Source of the DNA: MH13 sp042140245
Lineage (GTDB): Bacteria > Pseudomonadota > Alphaproteobacteria > Rhizobiales > MH13
Length of the DNA stretch: 64,000 nt
Direction: 5' to 3'
NCBI RefSeq assembly: GCF_042140245.1
Contig: NZ_CP159483.1
Coordinates: 2,542,001-2,606,000, forward strand
Part shown: positions 33,146-41,456 of the stretch, piece after piece
Numbering within the stretch: the stretch's first letter is position 1
How the letters are laid out: the number at the start of each line of letters is the position of its first letter
Program-made: the position numbers and the translations under genes
The notes under the pieces: generated by a model
Database searches by the model: none
Told to the model about the DNA's origin: nothing
The model's input: the letters and a program-made list of their open reading frames with translations, nothing else

Positions 33146-34195
33146 ATGAGCCTTGATGGGCCTCCCCCCAACACACCTGAACGTCAGGCCTTTTACGACG
33201 CCATCGAGCCGGAATCGATGCGTGCCTTGTGGTCGGTCATGTCCGGCATCATCACGCCGGAGCCCAAGTCCGACTGCGTGCCGGTGAAGTGGTCGTATGA
33301 AAGCGTAAGATCGCGCCTCCTGGAAGCGGCTGATCTTATCACCGCCAAGGAAGCTGAACGTCGCGTGCTGATCCTGGAGAACCCAGGTCTAAAGGGTACA
33401 TCAAAGGTCACCACCAGTCTCTATTGCGGCATTCAATGTGTGATGCCTGGCGAAGTTGCCCCCGCCCACCGCCACAGCCAGAGTGCTCTGCGCTTTGTTC
33501 TGGAAAGCGAGGGTGGTGTCACTGCCGTAGGTGGCGAGAACACCGATCTCAAGTTTGGTGATTTCGTCATCACGCCGAGCTGGGAATGGCACGATCACAC
33601 CAGCCGCTCTGGTTCACCCATCTTCTGGCTCGACGGCCTGGACATCCCGGTCGTGCAATTCCTCGATGCATCCTTTGCCGAAGGCATGGGCGAGGATCAG
33701 CAAGAGATCACCAAACCGATGGGCGACAGCCTGGCACGTTATGGCGCGAACATGATGCCAATCGGGTACGAAAAGTCTGCACCAACATCCCCCATCTTCA
33801 ACTACCCCTACGATCGCTCACGCGAGGCGCTGGAGCAGATGCGCAAACGTGAAGAGTGGGATCCCTGCCATGGGTTGAAGATGCGGTATGTGAACCCCGT
33901 CGATGGCGGATGGGCGATGCCAACCATTGGCGCCAGCCTGCAACTGATGCCCAAAGGCTTCTCCTCGGTGCCTTATCAATCCACCGATGCCACCGTTTAT
34001 GTCGGTGTTGAGGGCAAAGGCCAGGCCACCATTGGAAACCAAACGTTCGAGTGGGGCCCGCGCGATGTTTTCGTCGTGCCCTCCTGGCACACGCTCACCC
34101 ACGAGGTGGATGAGGATGCAGTGCTGTTTTCCTATTCCGACCGACCTATTCACGAAAAGCTCGGTCTTTTCCGCGAACGCCGAGGCAATGCATGA
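33146..34195 (+). CDS. Gentisate 1,2-dioxygenase
   Basis: A 349-residue bicupin that opens the gentisate ring to maleylpyruvate with Fe(II) and O2. The first cupin shows the metal-binding HRHSQSALRFVLE (about residues 107-119), then GDFVITPSWEWHDHTS, the classic signature of gentisate/1-hydroxy-2-naphthoate dioxygenases. The second, C-terminal cupin (about 255-335: YVGVEGKGQATIGNQTFEWG, DVFVVPSWHTLTHEVDEDAV) lacks a full metal set, as usual. Normal length. It follows the ligase by 18 bases and overlaps the next gene by four. Confidence 0.92.
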   Translation: MSLDGPPPNTPERQAFYDAIEPESMRALWSVMSGIITPEPKSDCVPVKWSYESVRSRLLEAADLITAKEAERRVLILENPGLKGTSKVTTSLYCGIQCVMPGEVAPAHRHSQSALRFVLESEGGVTAVGGENTDLKFGDFVITPSWEWHDHTSRSGSPIFWLDGLDIPVVQFLDASFAEGMGEDQQEITKPMGDSLARYGANMMPIGYEKSAPTSPIFNYPYDRSREALEQMRKREEWDPCHGLKMRYVNPVDGGWAMPTIGASLQLMPKGFSSVPYQSTDATVYVGVEGKGQATIGNQTFEWGPRDVFVVPSWHTLTHEVDEDAVLFSYSDRPIHEKLGLFRERRGNA

Positions 34196-34890
34196 CCAGT
34201 TACGTTCTCCCTCCACCAGCCCAGGCCAGTGTGGCTGTCGTTGGCACCGATGATCGGTTTCCGGTTCGCCGGATTTTCTGTGTCGGACGCAACTACGCCG
34301 CGCATGCCCGCGAGATGGGCCGCGACCCAGACCGTGAGCCCCCCTTCTTCTTCACCAAGCCGGCCGATGCGGTGGTGGAGAACGGTGCTACAGTTCCTTA
34401 CCCGCCGGAAACGGAGAATTTCCACTACGAGATCGAGCTGGTGGTCGCCATCGGTAAGGTTGGTAGCAACATCGCGGAAGAAGATGTCCCAAACCACATT
34501 TGGGGCGCGACCGTTGGCATTGATCTGACCCGTCGCGATCTTCAACTGGCTGCGCGTGACAAGGGCCGTCCTTGGGACTGGGGAAAGGCTTTTGATCAAT
34601 CAGCACCGATCTCGCCACTGGTTCCCATGGCCGACGTGCAAAGCCTCACCGAGGGGCGCATTTGGTTGGCGGTCAATGGGGAGGTCAAACAGGATGCTGA
34701 CATCGCTGATCTGATTTGGTCGGTGAACGAGCATGTCTCGATCCTCTCACAATCCATGACCTTGGCACCGGGCGACATCATCATGACCGGCACACCGGCT
34801 GGTGTCGGCGCAATTGTTCCTGGCGACGCTGTCACCGGCGCGGTTGAAGGTTTGGCCGAGATTGCCATCACGATTGGAGAGCGGGTGTGA
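34192..34890 (+). CDS. Fumarylpyruvate hydrolase (FAH family)
   Basis: A 232-residue enzyme that splits fumarylpyruvate into fumarate and pyruvate. FAH-family blocks: IFCVGRNYAAHAREMG, PPFFFTKPADAVV, the metal-binding NFHYEIELVVAIG (E-x-E), GVDLTRRDLQ-like GIDLTRRDLQLAARDKG, RPWDWGKAFDQSAPISP and the terminal IIMTGTPAGVGAI. The WDWGKAFDQSAPI stretch is characteristic of the fumarylpyruvate/acylpyruvate hydrolase subgroup. Four-base overlaps on both sides place it in the gentisate operon. Confidence 0.92.
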   Translation: MTSYVLPPPAQASVAVVGTDDRFPVRRIFCVGRNYAAHAREMGRDPDREPPFFFTKPADAVVENGATVPYPPETENFHYEIELVVAIGKVGSNIAEEDVPNHIWGATVGIDLTRRDLQLAARDKGRPWDWGKAFDQSAPISPLVPMADVQSLTEGRIWLAVNGEVKQDADIADLIWSVNEHVSILSQSMTLAPGDIIMTGTPAGVGAIVPGDAVTGAVEGLAEIAITIGERV

Positions 34891-35543
34891 GCGACGCACC
34901 CGACCTTCGCCTTCACGGGTTCTTTCGGTCGTCCACCTCCTATCGTGTGCGGGTCGCGCTGAACCTCAAAGGCCTTGTCTATGATCAAACTACCTATGTG
35001 CTGCGCAAGGGCGAGCATCGTGGCGAAGACTATTTGGCCGTGAACCCGCAAGGTCTGGTGCCAACGCTTGAAACCGATCAGGGTATGATCGCGCAATCGC
35101 TGGCGATCATTGAATGGCTTGATGAAACCCATCCTGAACCAGCGTTTCTACCAGACGATGCCTGGAGCAGGGCGCGTGTGCGTGGTTTGGCACAGATGAT
35201 CGCGCTTGATGTACACCCCATCAACAATTTGCGCGTGCTCTTTTACCTTCGTGACCAGTTTGGCGCCGATGACGACGCCCAAACCGCTTGGTTTCACCAC
35301 TGGGTGAACCAGGCTTTCAGCGCGCTGGAAAAACGCTTGGCCAACGACAAAGAAACCGGTGCATTTTGCCACGGAAATATGCCCGGCCTGGCTGATATCT
35401 GTTTGGCGAGCCAAGTGGTCAACAACCGTCGTTTCGGCGTCGATATCGCGCCTTATCCAACCCTTAAGAGGATTTACAACGCCTGCATGGCTTTGCCTGC
35501 TTTTCAGGATGCCTTGCCGGAAAACCAACCTGACGCGGCTTAA
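34887..35543 (+). CDS. Maleylpyruvate isomerase (zeta-class glutathione S-transferase family)
   Basis: A 218-residue GST-fold isomerase converting maleylpyruvate to fumarylpyruvate with glutathione. GTG 34887 overlaps the preceding stop. The N-terminal thioredoxin-like domain carries the zeta-class motif SSTSYRVRVALNLKGL (about residues 14-29), then NPQGLVPTLETDQGMIAQSL with Ser for glutathione binding. The helical domain has DVHPINNLRVLFYL and MPGLADICLASQV. The same family includes maleylacetoacetate isomerase; the gentisate neighbours favour maleylpyruvate. Confidence 0.88.
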   Translation: MSDAPDLRLHGFFRSSTSYRVRVALNLKGLVYDQTTYVLRKGEHRGEDYLAVNPQGLVPTLETDQGMIAQSLAIIEWLDETHPEPAFLPDDAWSRARVRGLAQMIALDVHPINNLRVLFYLRDQFGADDDAQTAWFHHWVNQAFSALEKRLANDKETGAFCHGNMPGLADICLASQVVNNRRFGVDIAPYPTLKRIYNACMALPAFQDALPENQPDAA

Positions 35544-35569
35544 CCGCGCGATCTTAAAACCGGGAGAAA

Positions 35570-36541
35570 ATGATGAAAAAGCAACTGATTGCCGGTGCGC
35601 TGGCACTTGGCGCCACTTTGGGACTGGCAGCACAGGTCGGCGCGCAAACCGTTTCCATAGCCACCCTACCGCAGGGCTCAGTCTGGAACACAATGGGCAA
35701 TGTAATCGCCGGTGCCGTGCGCGAGGATGGTGTGCGCATGGTGGTGCAGCCCTATGGTGGGAACCTCGCTATGATGCAGGCACTGGAACAGGGCCTTGCT
35801 GAGTTCTCGATCAATGACATCAACGATGTGATCGCGGCAGCAGAAGGGATCGACCACTATGATGGGCAGGCTCAATCAAACCTGCGTATCGTGGCCAAGA
35901 TCAATCCTCTGCCCATCGGTCTTTATGTGCGTACCGATAGCGGCATGACGCAAATGAGCGAGCTGGAAGGCCGCCGCGTTTCTTCTGGCTGGGACGGATT
36001 CCCACTTGCCAATTCCCATGTCTCAGCACTGCTGGCGACCGGTGGTTTGACCTATGATGACGTGGAAGGTGTGCCAACACCAGGCTTGATCCGTGGATCA
36101 GATGACCTCGCAGCTGGACGCACCGAAGCAGCTTTCTTTGCAGTTGGCGGGCCGAAAGTGGCCGAAGTCAACGCCACCGTTGATGGCGTCCGTTTTCTAC
36201 AGGGCGCAAGCGATGACGCAACGCTTAATGCCATTCAGGCCATTCGCCCGGCCTTCTACTTCTCAGAAGTGCAACCCGCCCCCTTTCGGGTTGGCATCGA
36301 AGAGCCAATGATGATGGTGACCTGGGACAATGTGTTGGTTGCCGGTGCCCACGTGTCCGATGAAACGGTGATGGCGTTGCTCGCATCGATGGCCGAGCGC
36401 CAGAGCGACATGGCCGAAGCCTTTCCACCCTTTGGTGCCTTCGGCATTGAGCGTTCCTATGTGGATTACCCAGGGGCAGTCTATCATCCCGGTGCCATCG
36501 CGTTCTTCGAAGAGCGCGGCATTGCGCTTCAGGACTTCTGA
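35570..36541 (+). CDS. TAXI-family TRAP transporter solute-binding protein
   Basis: A 323-residue periplasmic protein with a Sec signal peptide (LIAGALALGATLGLAAQVGA) after a good GGGAGAAA site. TAXI motifs include TLPQGSVWNTMGNVIAGAVR, MVVQPYGGNLAMMQALEQG and the RRVSSGWDGFPLANSHVSAL region. TAXI proteins deliver organic acids to a large fused membrane subunit, encoded three bases after the stop. Position at the end of the gentisate operon suggests uptake of the aromatic acid or a close relative. Substrate not proven. Confidence 0.88.
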   Translation: MMKKQLIAGALALGATLGLAAQVGAQTVSIATLPQGSVWNTMGNVIAGAVREDGVRMVVQPYGGNLAMMQALEQGLAEFSINDINDVIAAAEGIDHYDGQAQSNLRIVAKINPLPIGLYVRTDSGMTQMSELEGRRVSSGWDGFPLANSHVSALLATGGLTYDDVEGVPTPGLIRGSDDLAAGRTEAAFFAVGGPKVAEVNATVDGVRFLQGASDDATLNAIQAIRPAFYFSEVQPAPFRVGIEEPMMMVTWDNVLVAGAHVSDETVMALLASMAERQSDMAEAFPPFGAFGIERSYVDYPGAVYHPGAIAFFEERGIALQDF

Positions 36542-36544
36542 TCT

Positions 36545-38494
36545 GTGAGCGAAATGGCCGATCAAAGCGCGATACGCCGCCATTTGGCGGTGATCGGAAA
36601 CCTCTTCGCGGCTGTCGTCACATTGACGGCAGTCGCCTGGGCTGCCGATGTGCCGCGCTCGATTGGCCTTGCGCCCTACACCGAGCAGTTTTTGGCGCTT
36701 ATTCTTGCCTTCTCTCTCGCATTGGTCTTCATCAAGAAACCAAGCCCTTTTGTCGGGTTGGATATTGCGCTTAGCCTGCTTGGCCTTGGTACGGCCCTTT
36801 GGGTGATGTGGGAGTATCCAAGGCTCATCTTCCAACAGATGAGCCTGCCGTTGGACGGACTGATCGCAGGCGCCATCCTCTTCCTTCTGATCATGGAAGC
36901 GCTGAGACGTTGCACCGGTTGGCCACTGGTTATCGTGGTTGCCTGCATAGGGCTCATGGGCTTGATAGGCCATACCATTCCCGGCGCACTGCAGACGCGC
37001 GAAGTCGCGCCTGAACGTATGCTGATGTATCTGGCCTTTGATGCCAACGGATTGTTCGGACTGACGCTCAACGTGGCGGCCACAGTCGTCATCGCCTTTG
37101 TGCTGTTTGGCCAGTTGCTCTTGAAATCGGGTGGGGCTGATTTCTTCAACGACATCGCGGTTGCCCTGATGGGACGTCGCCGTGGCGGCTCGGCGAAAAT
37201 CGCTGTGGTGGCGTCAGGCCTCTTCGGCTCCATCTCCGGGGTGGTGGTCTCCAACATTGTCGCCACGGGTGTGGTGACCATCCGCATGATGATCGCATCA
37301 GGATATCGCCGCCACCAAGCCGCTGCCATTGAAGCCGTCGCCTCAACGGGCGGCCAGATCGTCCCGCCCGTTATGGGTGCGGTTGCGTTTCTCATGGCCG
37401 ACATCCTTCAGCGCCCCTACACGGAAATCGTCGTTGCTGCGATCGTTCCCGCGCTTCTCTACTATGTGGCGGTCTTCGCACAAGTTGACCTGCAGGCCGC
37501 GCGCGACGACATCGCTCTTGTTGATGAGAGTGAGATCCCTGAAACGTCAGACGTGTTCAAACATGGCTGGGTGTTCATCGTTCCTTTTGCAGCCATCGTG
37601 CTTGCCCTTTTCTCCTTTGGTCAACGCCCTGAAACAGCCGCACTTTATGGCGGAGGCGCAGCCCTCGCGATCGGTCTGATCAAAGGATACCGGCAACGCA
37701 TGAGCTTGCGCGAGATCTGGCAGGCGCTCTGCGAGACTGGCTCATCGGTCGTTGATATCGTGATGATTGCGGCTGCTGCCGGGTTCATCATCGGTGTCCT
37801 CAACATCACCGGCCTTGGGTTTGGCCTCACCTTTGTTCTTGTGTCGCTGGGTGGGGAGAGCCTGATAGCGTTGCTGCTGATCGGTGCGGCTGTTTGCCTG
37901 GTGCTTGGCATGGGCATGCCAACCGTCGGGGTCTATCTTTTGCTGGCAGTTCTGATCGCGCCGTCGCTGGTTCAAAGTGGCGTCGATCCTATCGCAGCGC
38001 ACCTGTTCATCTTCTATCTCGGCATGATGTCGATGGTGACACCGCCGGTTGGGATCGGAGCTTTCTTTGCCGCTGCGATCGCCAAGGCCAAGCCCATGCA
38101 AACGGCATTCGTCGCGATGCGCTACGGGTGGACGGCCTATGTGATCCCGTTCCTGTTCGTCCTCTCACCCACCTTAATTTTGAAAGGCGACACGATTGCC
38201 ATCGTGGTGGATGTGATTACAGCAGCGGCCGGTGTTTACCTGATCTCCGCGGCGGCTGTTGGATGGTTGCATGTTCCCCTTCAACCTTTGATGCGGCTTT
38301 TGCTGATCTTCGCAGGATCAGCACTTCTCGTGCCGCTCAGCTTGCCGTTCTCTCTCTGGTTCAATGGACTTGGAATTGCTGGGGCCACGATCGTCTTTCT
38401 AGCCCACCACCTTGCTCCCAATCTGCTCAATCCACGCGGGCGACACTGGCGTCCCTACTTGCCACCCCTGATCAAACGAGGTCCTGATGCGTAA
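36545..38494 (+). CDS. TRAP transporter fused permease (TAXI-associated DctQM fusion)
   Basis: A 649-residue membrane protein with about 16-18 transmembrane helices. The N-terminal third corresponds to the small DctQ-like subunit and the rest to DctM. DctM motifs: GLFGSISGVVVSNIVATGVV, ASTGGQIVPPVMGAVAFLMA, GMGMPTVGVYLLLAVLIAP and MMSMVTPPVGIGAFFAAAI. It starts at GTG 36545, directly after the binding protein, with which it forms a sodium- or proton-coupled importer. The last eight bases overlap the DUF6455 gene. Confidence 0.92.
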   Translation: MSEMADQSAIRRHLAVIGNLFAAVVTLTAVAWAADVPRSIGLAPYTEQFLALILAFSLALVFIKKPSPFVGLDIALSLLGLGTALWVMWEYPRLIFQQMSLPLDGLIAGAILFLLIMEALRRCTGWPLVIVVACIGLMGLIGHTIPGALQTREVAPERMLMYLAFDANGLFGLTLNVAATVVIAFVLFGQLLLKSGGADFFNDIAVALMGRRRGGSAKIAVVASGLFGSISGVVVSNIVATGVVTIRMMIASGYRRHQAAAIEAVASTGGQIVPPVMGAVAFLMADILQRPYTEIVVAAIVPALLYYVAVFAQVDLQAARDDIALVDESEIPETSDVFKHGWVFIVPFAAIVLALFSFGQRPETAALYGGGAALAIGLIKGYRQRMSLREIWQALCETGSSVVDIVMIAAAAGFIIGVLNITGLGFGLTFVLVSLGGESLIALLLIGAAVCLVLGMGMPTVGVYLLLAVLIAPSLVQSGVDPIAAHLFIFYLGMMSMVTPPVGIGAFFAAAIAKAKPMQTAFVAMRYGWTAYVIPFLFVLSPTLILKGDTIAIVVDVITAAAGVYLISAAAVGWLHVPLQPLMRLLLIFAGSALLVPLSLPFSLWFNGLGIAGATIVFLAHHLAPNLLNPRGRHWRPYLPPLIKRGPDA

Positions 38495-38798
38495 CCCGTT
38501 CAAAAAGCTCGATGAACATGCCGATCTCATGAACAAGATGGGGGCCGCAACAGATGTTGATCTGTCCGACGCAGCTCTTGACGGACGATTGGATGCCGAG
38601 CGCTATCGAAAGGCGCTCAAAGCCTGCACACACTGCAAGTCTGTCGACAAATGTCTCTCTTGGCTTGAACAGCATAAAGCGACCGACAGGGAAAAACCGC
38701 CGGAATTTTGTGCCAACAAAGAGCTGCTGCTCAGTCTTCGTGAAAAAAGAAACCAGCCGCCTAACGGGATCCCAGAGGCGCAACCACCTGTTCTGTAA
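38487..38798 (+). CDS. DUF6455-like small cysteine protein
   Basis: A 103-residue cytoplasmic protein starting inside the TRAP permease gene. The pattern CTHCKSVDKCLSWLEQH then PPEFCANKELLLSL (C-x2-C-x5-C-x2-WL ... P-x2-FC-x-N) matches the short proteins grouped as DUF6455, with four Cys that could bind a metal or an Fe-S cluster. The family is common beside transporters and catabolic genes in alphaproteobacteria, but has no assigned function that I know of. Translational overlap suggests it is expressed with the TRAP system. Confidence 0.65.
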   Translation: MRNPFKKLDEHADLMNKMGAATDVDLSDAALDGRLDAERYRKALKACTHCKSVDKCLSWLEQHKATDREKPPEFCANKELLLSLREKRNQPPNGIPEAQPPVL

Positions 38799-38869
38799 GC
38801 ATTGCGCTGCTCTCGATGGAAGTCTGATCTGACGGGTCGGTCCATGCCGACTTGACAATGTCAGCCCGG

Positions 38870-39140
38870 ATATCAATCCATGGAGCCGACGGTTGATACT
38901 CTAAAAATGCATGCGGACGGATGATGTTGTAGTGCCGACGCCATCTCTCAATAAGCACTTTGGCTTCGGGCAGAGTGTTGAAGAGTCCCAACGTTCAACA
39001 GCTTGTCCTTGAGTTTGCTGTTAAAGCTCTCGTTATCACTGTTCTCCCTGGGGTTTCCAGGTTCGATGAACAGGGTCTTCGCACTGACCTTGGTGAACTG
39101 CTCCCCGACGGCTGTGGATGCGAACTCAAGCCCATCACAA
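38870..39140 (-). mobile_element. IS3-family transposase (orfB) remnant, frameshifted
   Basis: Two minus-strand frames joined near 38985 give the C-terminus of an IS3-type DDE transposase: DGLEFASTAVGEQF, FIEPGNPRENSDNESFNSKL then KDKLLN, and after the shift LPEAKVLIERWRRHYNIIRP. These match DNGPEF, IEPGxPWENGYxESFNSKLRDELLN and the WRxxYNxxRPH end of the family; the DDE Glu is in the ENSDNESF block. The first DDE Asp region is absent and no terminal inverted repeats are found, so it is dead and truncated. Confidence 0.8.
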
Positions 39141-39407
39141 CACTCCTTTGAATTCGCAGATGTTCCACTCGACGTGGATGCGTTCAAAAGGGGCGGGCTC
39201 ACATATCAGCGACGTCCGCTATCGAGCCAAAATCTCTCTTGCGCAACGCAGTCAGTTCACAACACATCTGCGGCCAGAACCAGCTGCTGCAGAGTTGTTC
39301 CTCTAGTTTTCCAGCGATTCTGAAGTGCTCCTGATCTCTAACGTTTGCGCGGTGTGTTTGCTTTGTTAGCGGTCTTTTGCCCCGCTGAGCATGCTGATCT
39401 TGTGCGG
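39141..39407. other. Non-coding stretch beside the IS remnant
   Basis: With the IS remnant this makes a gap of about 600 bases between DUF6455 and the GntR gene. Short ORFs on both strands have no family similarity; probably further decayed insertion-sequence DNA. I see no terminal repeats. Confidence 0.4.
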
Positions 39408-40124
39408 CTAGGCTGAGTACTTTTGATGATAGAGCTTGTTCGCGCGGTTGAGGTGGTTGGCCATCGCTTCAGCGGAGGCACGCTCATCACCTGCCTCAAT
39501 GGCATCGACAATCGCGTCATGCTCCTGGATGGTCAGGCTCTCCATACCTTCCTGACGAACCAGGTCGATATGGAAGTGGGCCAGCCAATCAAAGAGGGCC
39601 TGCGCCAGAACGGCAAAAATGGGGTTGCCGCTGATGGTGGCAACAGCGCGATGAAAATTCCCATCGCAGTTCATGAAGTCCTCTGCCTCATCGCGTGCCG
39701 CGGTTTGCAACGAGACGGTCTGGCGCAAGAAAGCGATATCGGAAAGTGTGCGCTTTCTGGCTGCAATGCGGGCCATTTCAACCTCAAAGGTCAGACGGGC
39801 TTCCTTCAAGTGGGTCATCGATGTTTCGGAATGTGAAAGCACGTGTCGCATCGTCTGCGACATCTGACCAACCATCTGATCAATAGAAGGCTTGGCAACT
39901 CTGGGTCGCTCTCCATGGCGAATTTCTACAAGACCCATGCGTTGTAGGTTTTGCATCGCTTCACGGATTGCTGGACGCCCGACTTCAAAGTCGGTCATCA
40001 GCTCACGCTCCGATGGTAGATAGTCACCGGGCTCAAGGTCGCCGCCTTGAATGATGGCCAGGAGTTGATCCTGAACCTCATCGGATAGTTTGCGGCGTTT
40101 AATCCCTGCTGGTTTAGTTGTCAT
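39408..40124 (-). CDS. GntR/FadR-family transcriptional regulator
   Basis: A 238-residue regulator. Winged helix in the first 75 residues (LSDEVQDQLLAIIQGGDLEPG, LPSERELMTDFEVGRPAIRE then AMQNLQRMGLVEIRHG), then a FCD effector domain (about 100-225) with the metal-ligand pattern D-x3-H in FMNCDGNFHRAVA and HDAIVDAIEAGDERASAEAM. The subgroup resembles NanR, which represses sugar-acid operons. It is transcribed away from the sugar ABC importer, and a 19-bp palindrome in the intergenic region is its likely operator. Effector likely a D-apionate-pathway compound, by context only. Confidence 0.88.
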   Translation of the reverse strand: MTTKPAGIKRRKLSDEVQDQLLAIIQGGDLEPGDYLPSERELMTDFEVGRPAIREAMQNLQRMGLVEIRHGERPRVAKPSIDQMVGQMSQTMRHVLSHSETSMTHLKEARLTFEVEMARIAARKRTLSDIAFLRQTVSLQTAARDEAEDFMNCDGNFHRAVATISGNPIFAVLAQALFDWLAHFHIDLVRQEGMESLTIQEHDAIVDAIEAGDERASAEAMANHLNRANKLYHQKYSA

Positions 40125-40198
40125 ACCAGCCTCATAAGCAATTGTTCAGCCAGTCTCAAGCAGGCTGTGCGTGCCGACGCTTGCCTTAGCTTTCCAAC

Positions 40199-40217
40199 TG
40201 GTATAATGACTATAACA
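40199..40217. promoter_or_regulatory. Candidate GntR operator in the divergent promoter
   Basis: TGGTATAATGACTATAACA: a 19-bp imperfect palindrome (TGnTATA-N5-TATAnCA) between the regulator and the sugar transporter operon. The TGGTATA half resembles the GGTATA repeats bound by NanR-type regulators. Binding by the adjacent regulator is inferred. Confidence 0.55.
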
Positions 40218-40350
40218 GTAATGAGGTGATGCCGCCATGCCAAAGCATCAAAAACAGGTGTGGATGAGCCCTCCAACAGTTTCCGCGGGATCCATTTCCG
40301 TGGTGCTAACGGTGCCAAAAAGGCACGCTCGACGACTAGGGAGTGACACT

Positions 40351-41358
40351 ATGAGATTCCGCACAAAACTGATCGGAGCCGCCTTTGCGGTGACCTCGAC
40401 CAGCATGCTTTTTGCCGGCTCAGCTTCTGCAGCCACCATTTGCTTCGCGTTTCAGGACTTGGAGACAGAATTCTGGGTTGCGGGTCATCAGGCGATCACA
40501 ACCACGCTGACCGAAGCCGGGCACACCGTTATCGAGCGCAACGCCAATGAAGATGCCAATCGCCAGCTTGAGCAGGTGCGCGACTGTATTGCCCAGGGCG
40601 TGGATGGCATCATCATCATTCCACAGGATGGCGACAGCGCGACGACGATCGTCGGTGAAGCGCAAGACAATGATGTGCCTATCGCGGTGTTCAACCGCCC
40701 GCCATCAGACCTTTCCAAAGGCATCATCGTCGTTGCTGACAATGCCAGCATTGCCGCCCAGGCAGTGGACTTCGTGGCCCAGGAAGCCATCGCAGCCAAC
40801 CCTGATCGCATGCTCACACCTATGGTAATCGTCGGTGATTTGAGCGACTCCAACGCTGTGGGTCGTCGCGATGGTTTTTACGAAGCCATCGGCCGGTACG
40901 CCGATCACTTCAATCCTGCCATCGAAGTTGCCTCGGAGTGGGACGCAGCCACAGCCCTGGCCAATCTGGAAGCGGCCATTACGGCCAATCCAGATATTGA
41001 CGTGCTTTTCACTTCTTCTGATTTCCTGTTCCCCACCATTCGCTCGGTACTGGAACCGCGTGGCATGTGGGTGCCTGCCGGTGAAGAAGGTCATGTGTTG
41101 ATGGCTGGCCTTGATGGCGATGCCACGGCCTGTCGGCTGATCAAGGACGGGTATGTGGACGCGACCGGCGTACAGGACCTCTACTTCGAGGCCGAGGCAG
41201 CGATGGACGCTATCCTTGCGGCGATTGAAGCCGGTGAAGCTCAGCCGAATGAAGTGATCGCAGATCCGGGTTTTGCTCTTACCTCAGCCAACATTGGCGA
41301 GCGTGAAATGGACATGTGGGGCTGCGTTCTGCTCTCCGAAGGCTTCCTCGATCGCTAG
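40351..41358 (+). CDS. Sugar ABC transporter periplasmic binding protein (probable D-apiose)
   Basis: A 335-residue type-I periplasmic binding protein (Peripla_BP_4 family). ATG 40351 has GGGAGTGA upstream and starts a Sec signal (LIGAAFAVTSTSMLFAGSASA); the frame is open to 40237 without reason to start there. Mature motifs: FQDLETEFWVAGHQAI, CIAQGVDGIIIIPQDGDS, VPIAVFNRPPSD, MVIVGDLSDSNAVGRRDGFY and MAGLDGDATACRLIKDGYVDAT. This is the ribose/rhizopine-type fold. Specificity for D-apiose is inferred from the catabolic genes downstream. A hairpin separates it from the permease gene and may raise its expression over the membrane parts. Confidence 0.88.
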   Translation: MRFRTKLIGAAFAVTSTSMLFAGSASAATICFAFQDLETEFWVAGHQAITTTLTEAGHTVIERNANEDANRQLEQVRDCIAQGVDGIIIIPQDGDSATTIVGEAQDNDVPIAVFNRPPSDLSKGIIVVADNASIAAQAVDFVAQEAIAANPDRMLTPMVIVGDLSDSNAVGRRDGFYEAIGRYADHFNPAIEVASEWDAATALANLEAAITANPDIDVLFTSSDFLFPTIRSVLEPRGMWVPAGEEGHVLMAGLDGDATACRLIKDGYVDATGVQDLYFEAEAAMDAILAAIEAGEAQPNEVIADPGFALTSANIGEREMDMWGCVLLSEGFLDR

Positions 41359-41404
41359 GACTTATCGTTCCTCCCGAGCGAACGGTTTAGCCGCCGTTCT
41401 TTCC

Positions 41405-41428
41405 GGTGGTGGCTTTTGGGCCACCACC
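41405..41428 (+). terminator. Intercistronic hairpin after the binding-protein gene
   Basis: GGTGGTGGC (41405-41413) and GCCACCACC (41420-41428) are exact inverted repeats with a six-base loop, lying 46 bases after the binding-protein stop and 28 before the permease ATG. There is no U-tract, so partial termination or protection of the upstream message from 3' decay, as in malE-malF, is more likely than full termination. Confidence 0.6.
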
Positions 41429-41456
41429 AACCTCTTCTACGGCGAAACGGCAATCC

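Noticed and set aside
37894..38487. 197-codon plus-strand ORF and several minus-strand ORFs inside the TRAP fused permease
   Set aside because: Out-of-frame translations of transmembrane coding sequence, with no independent support.
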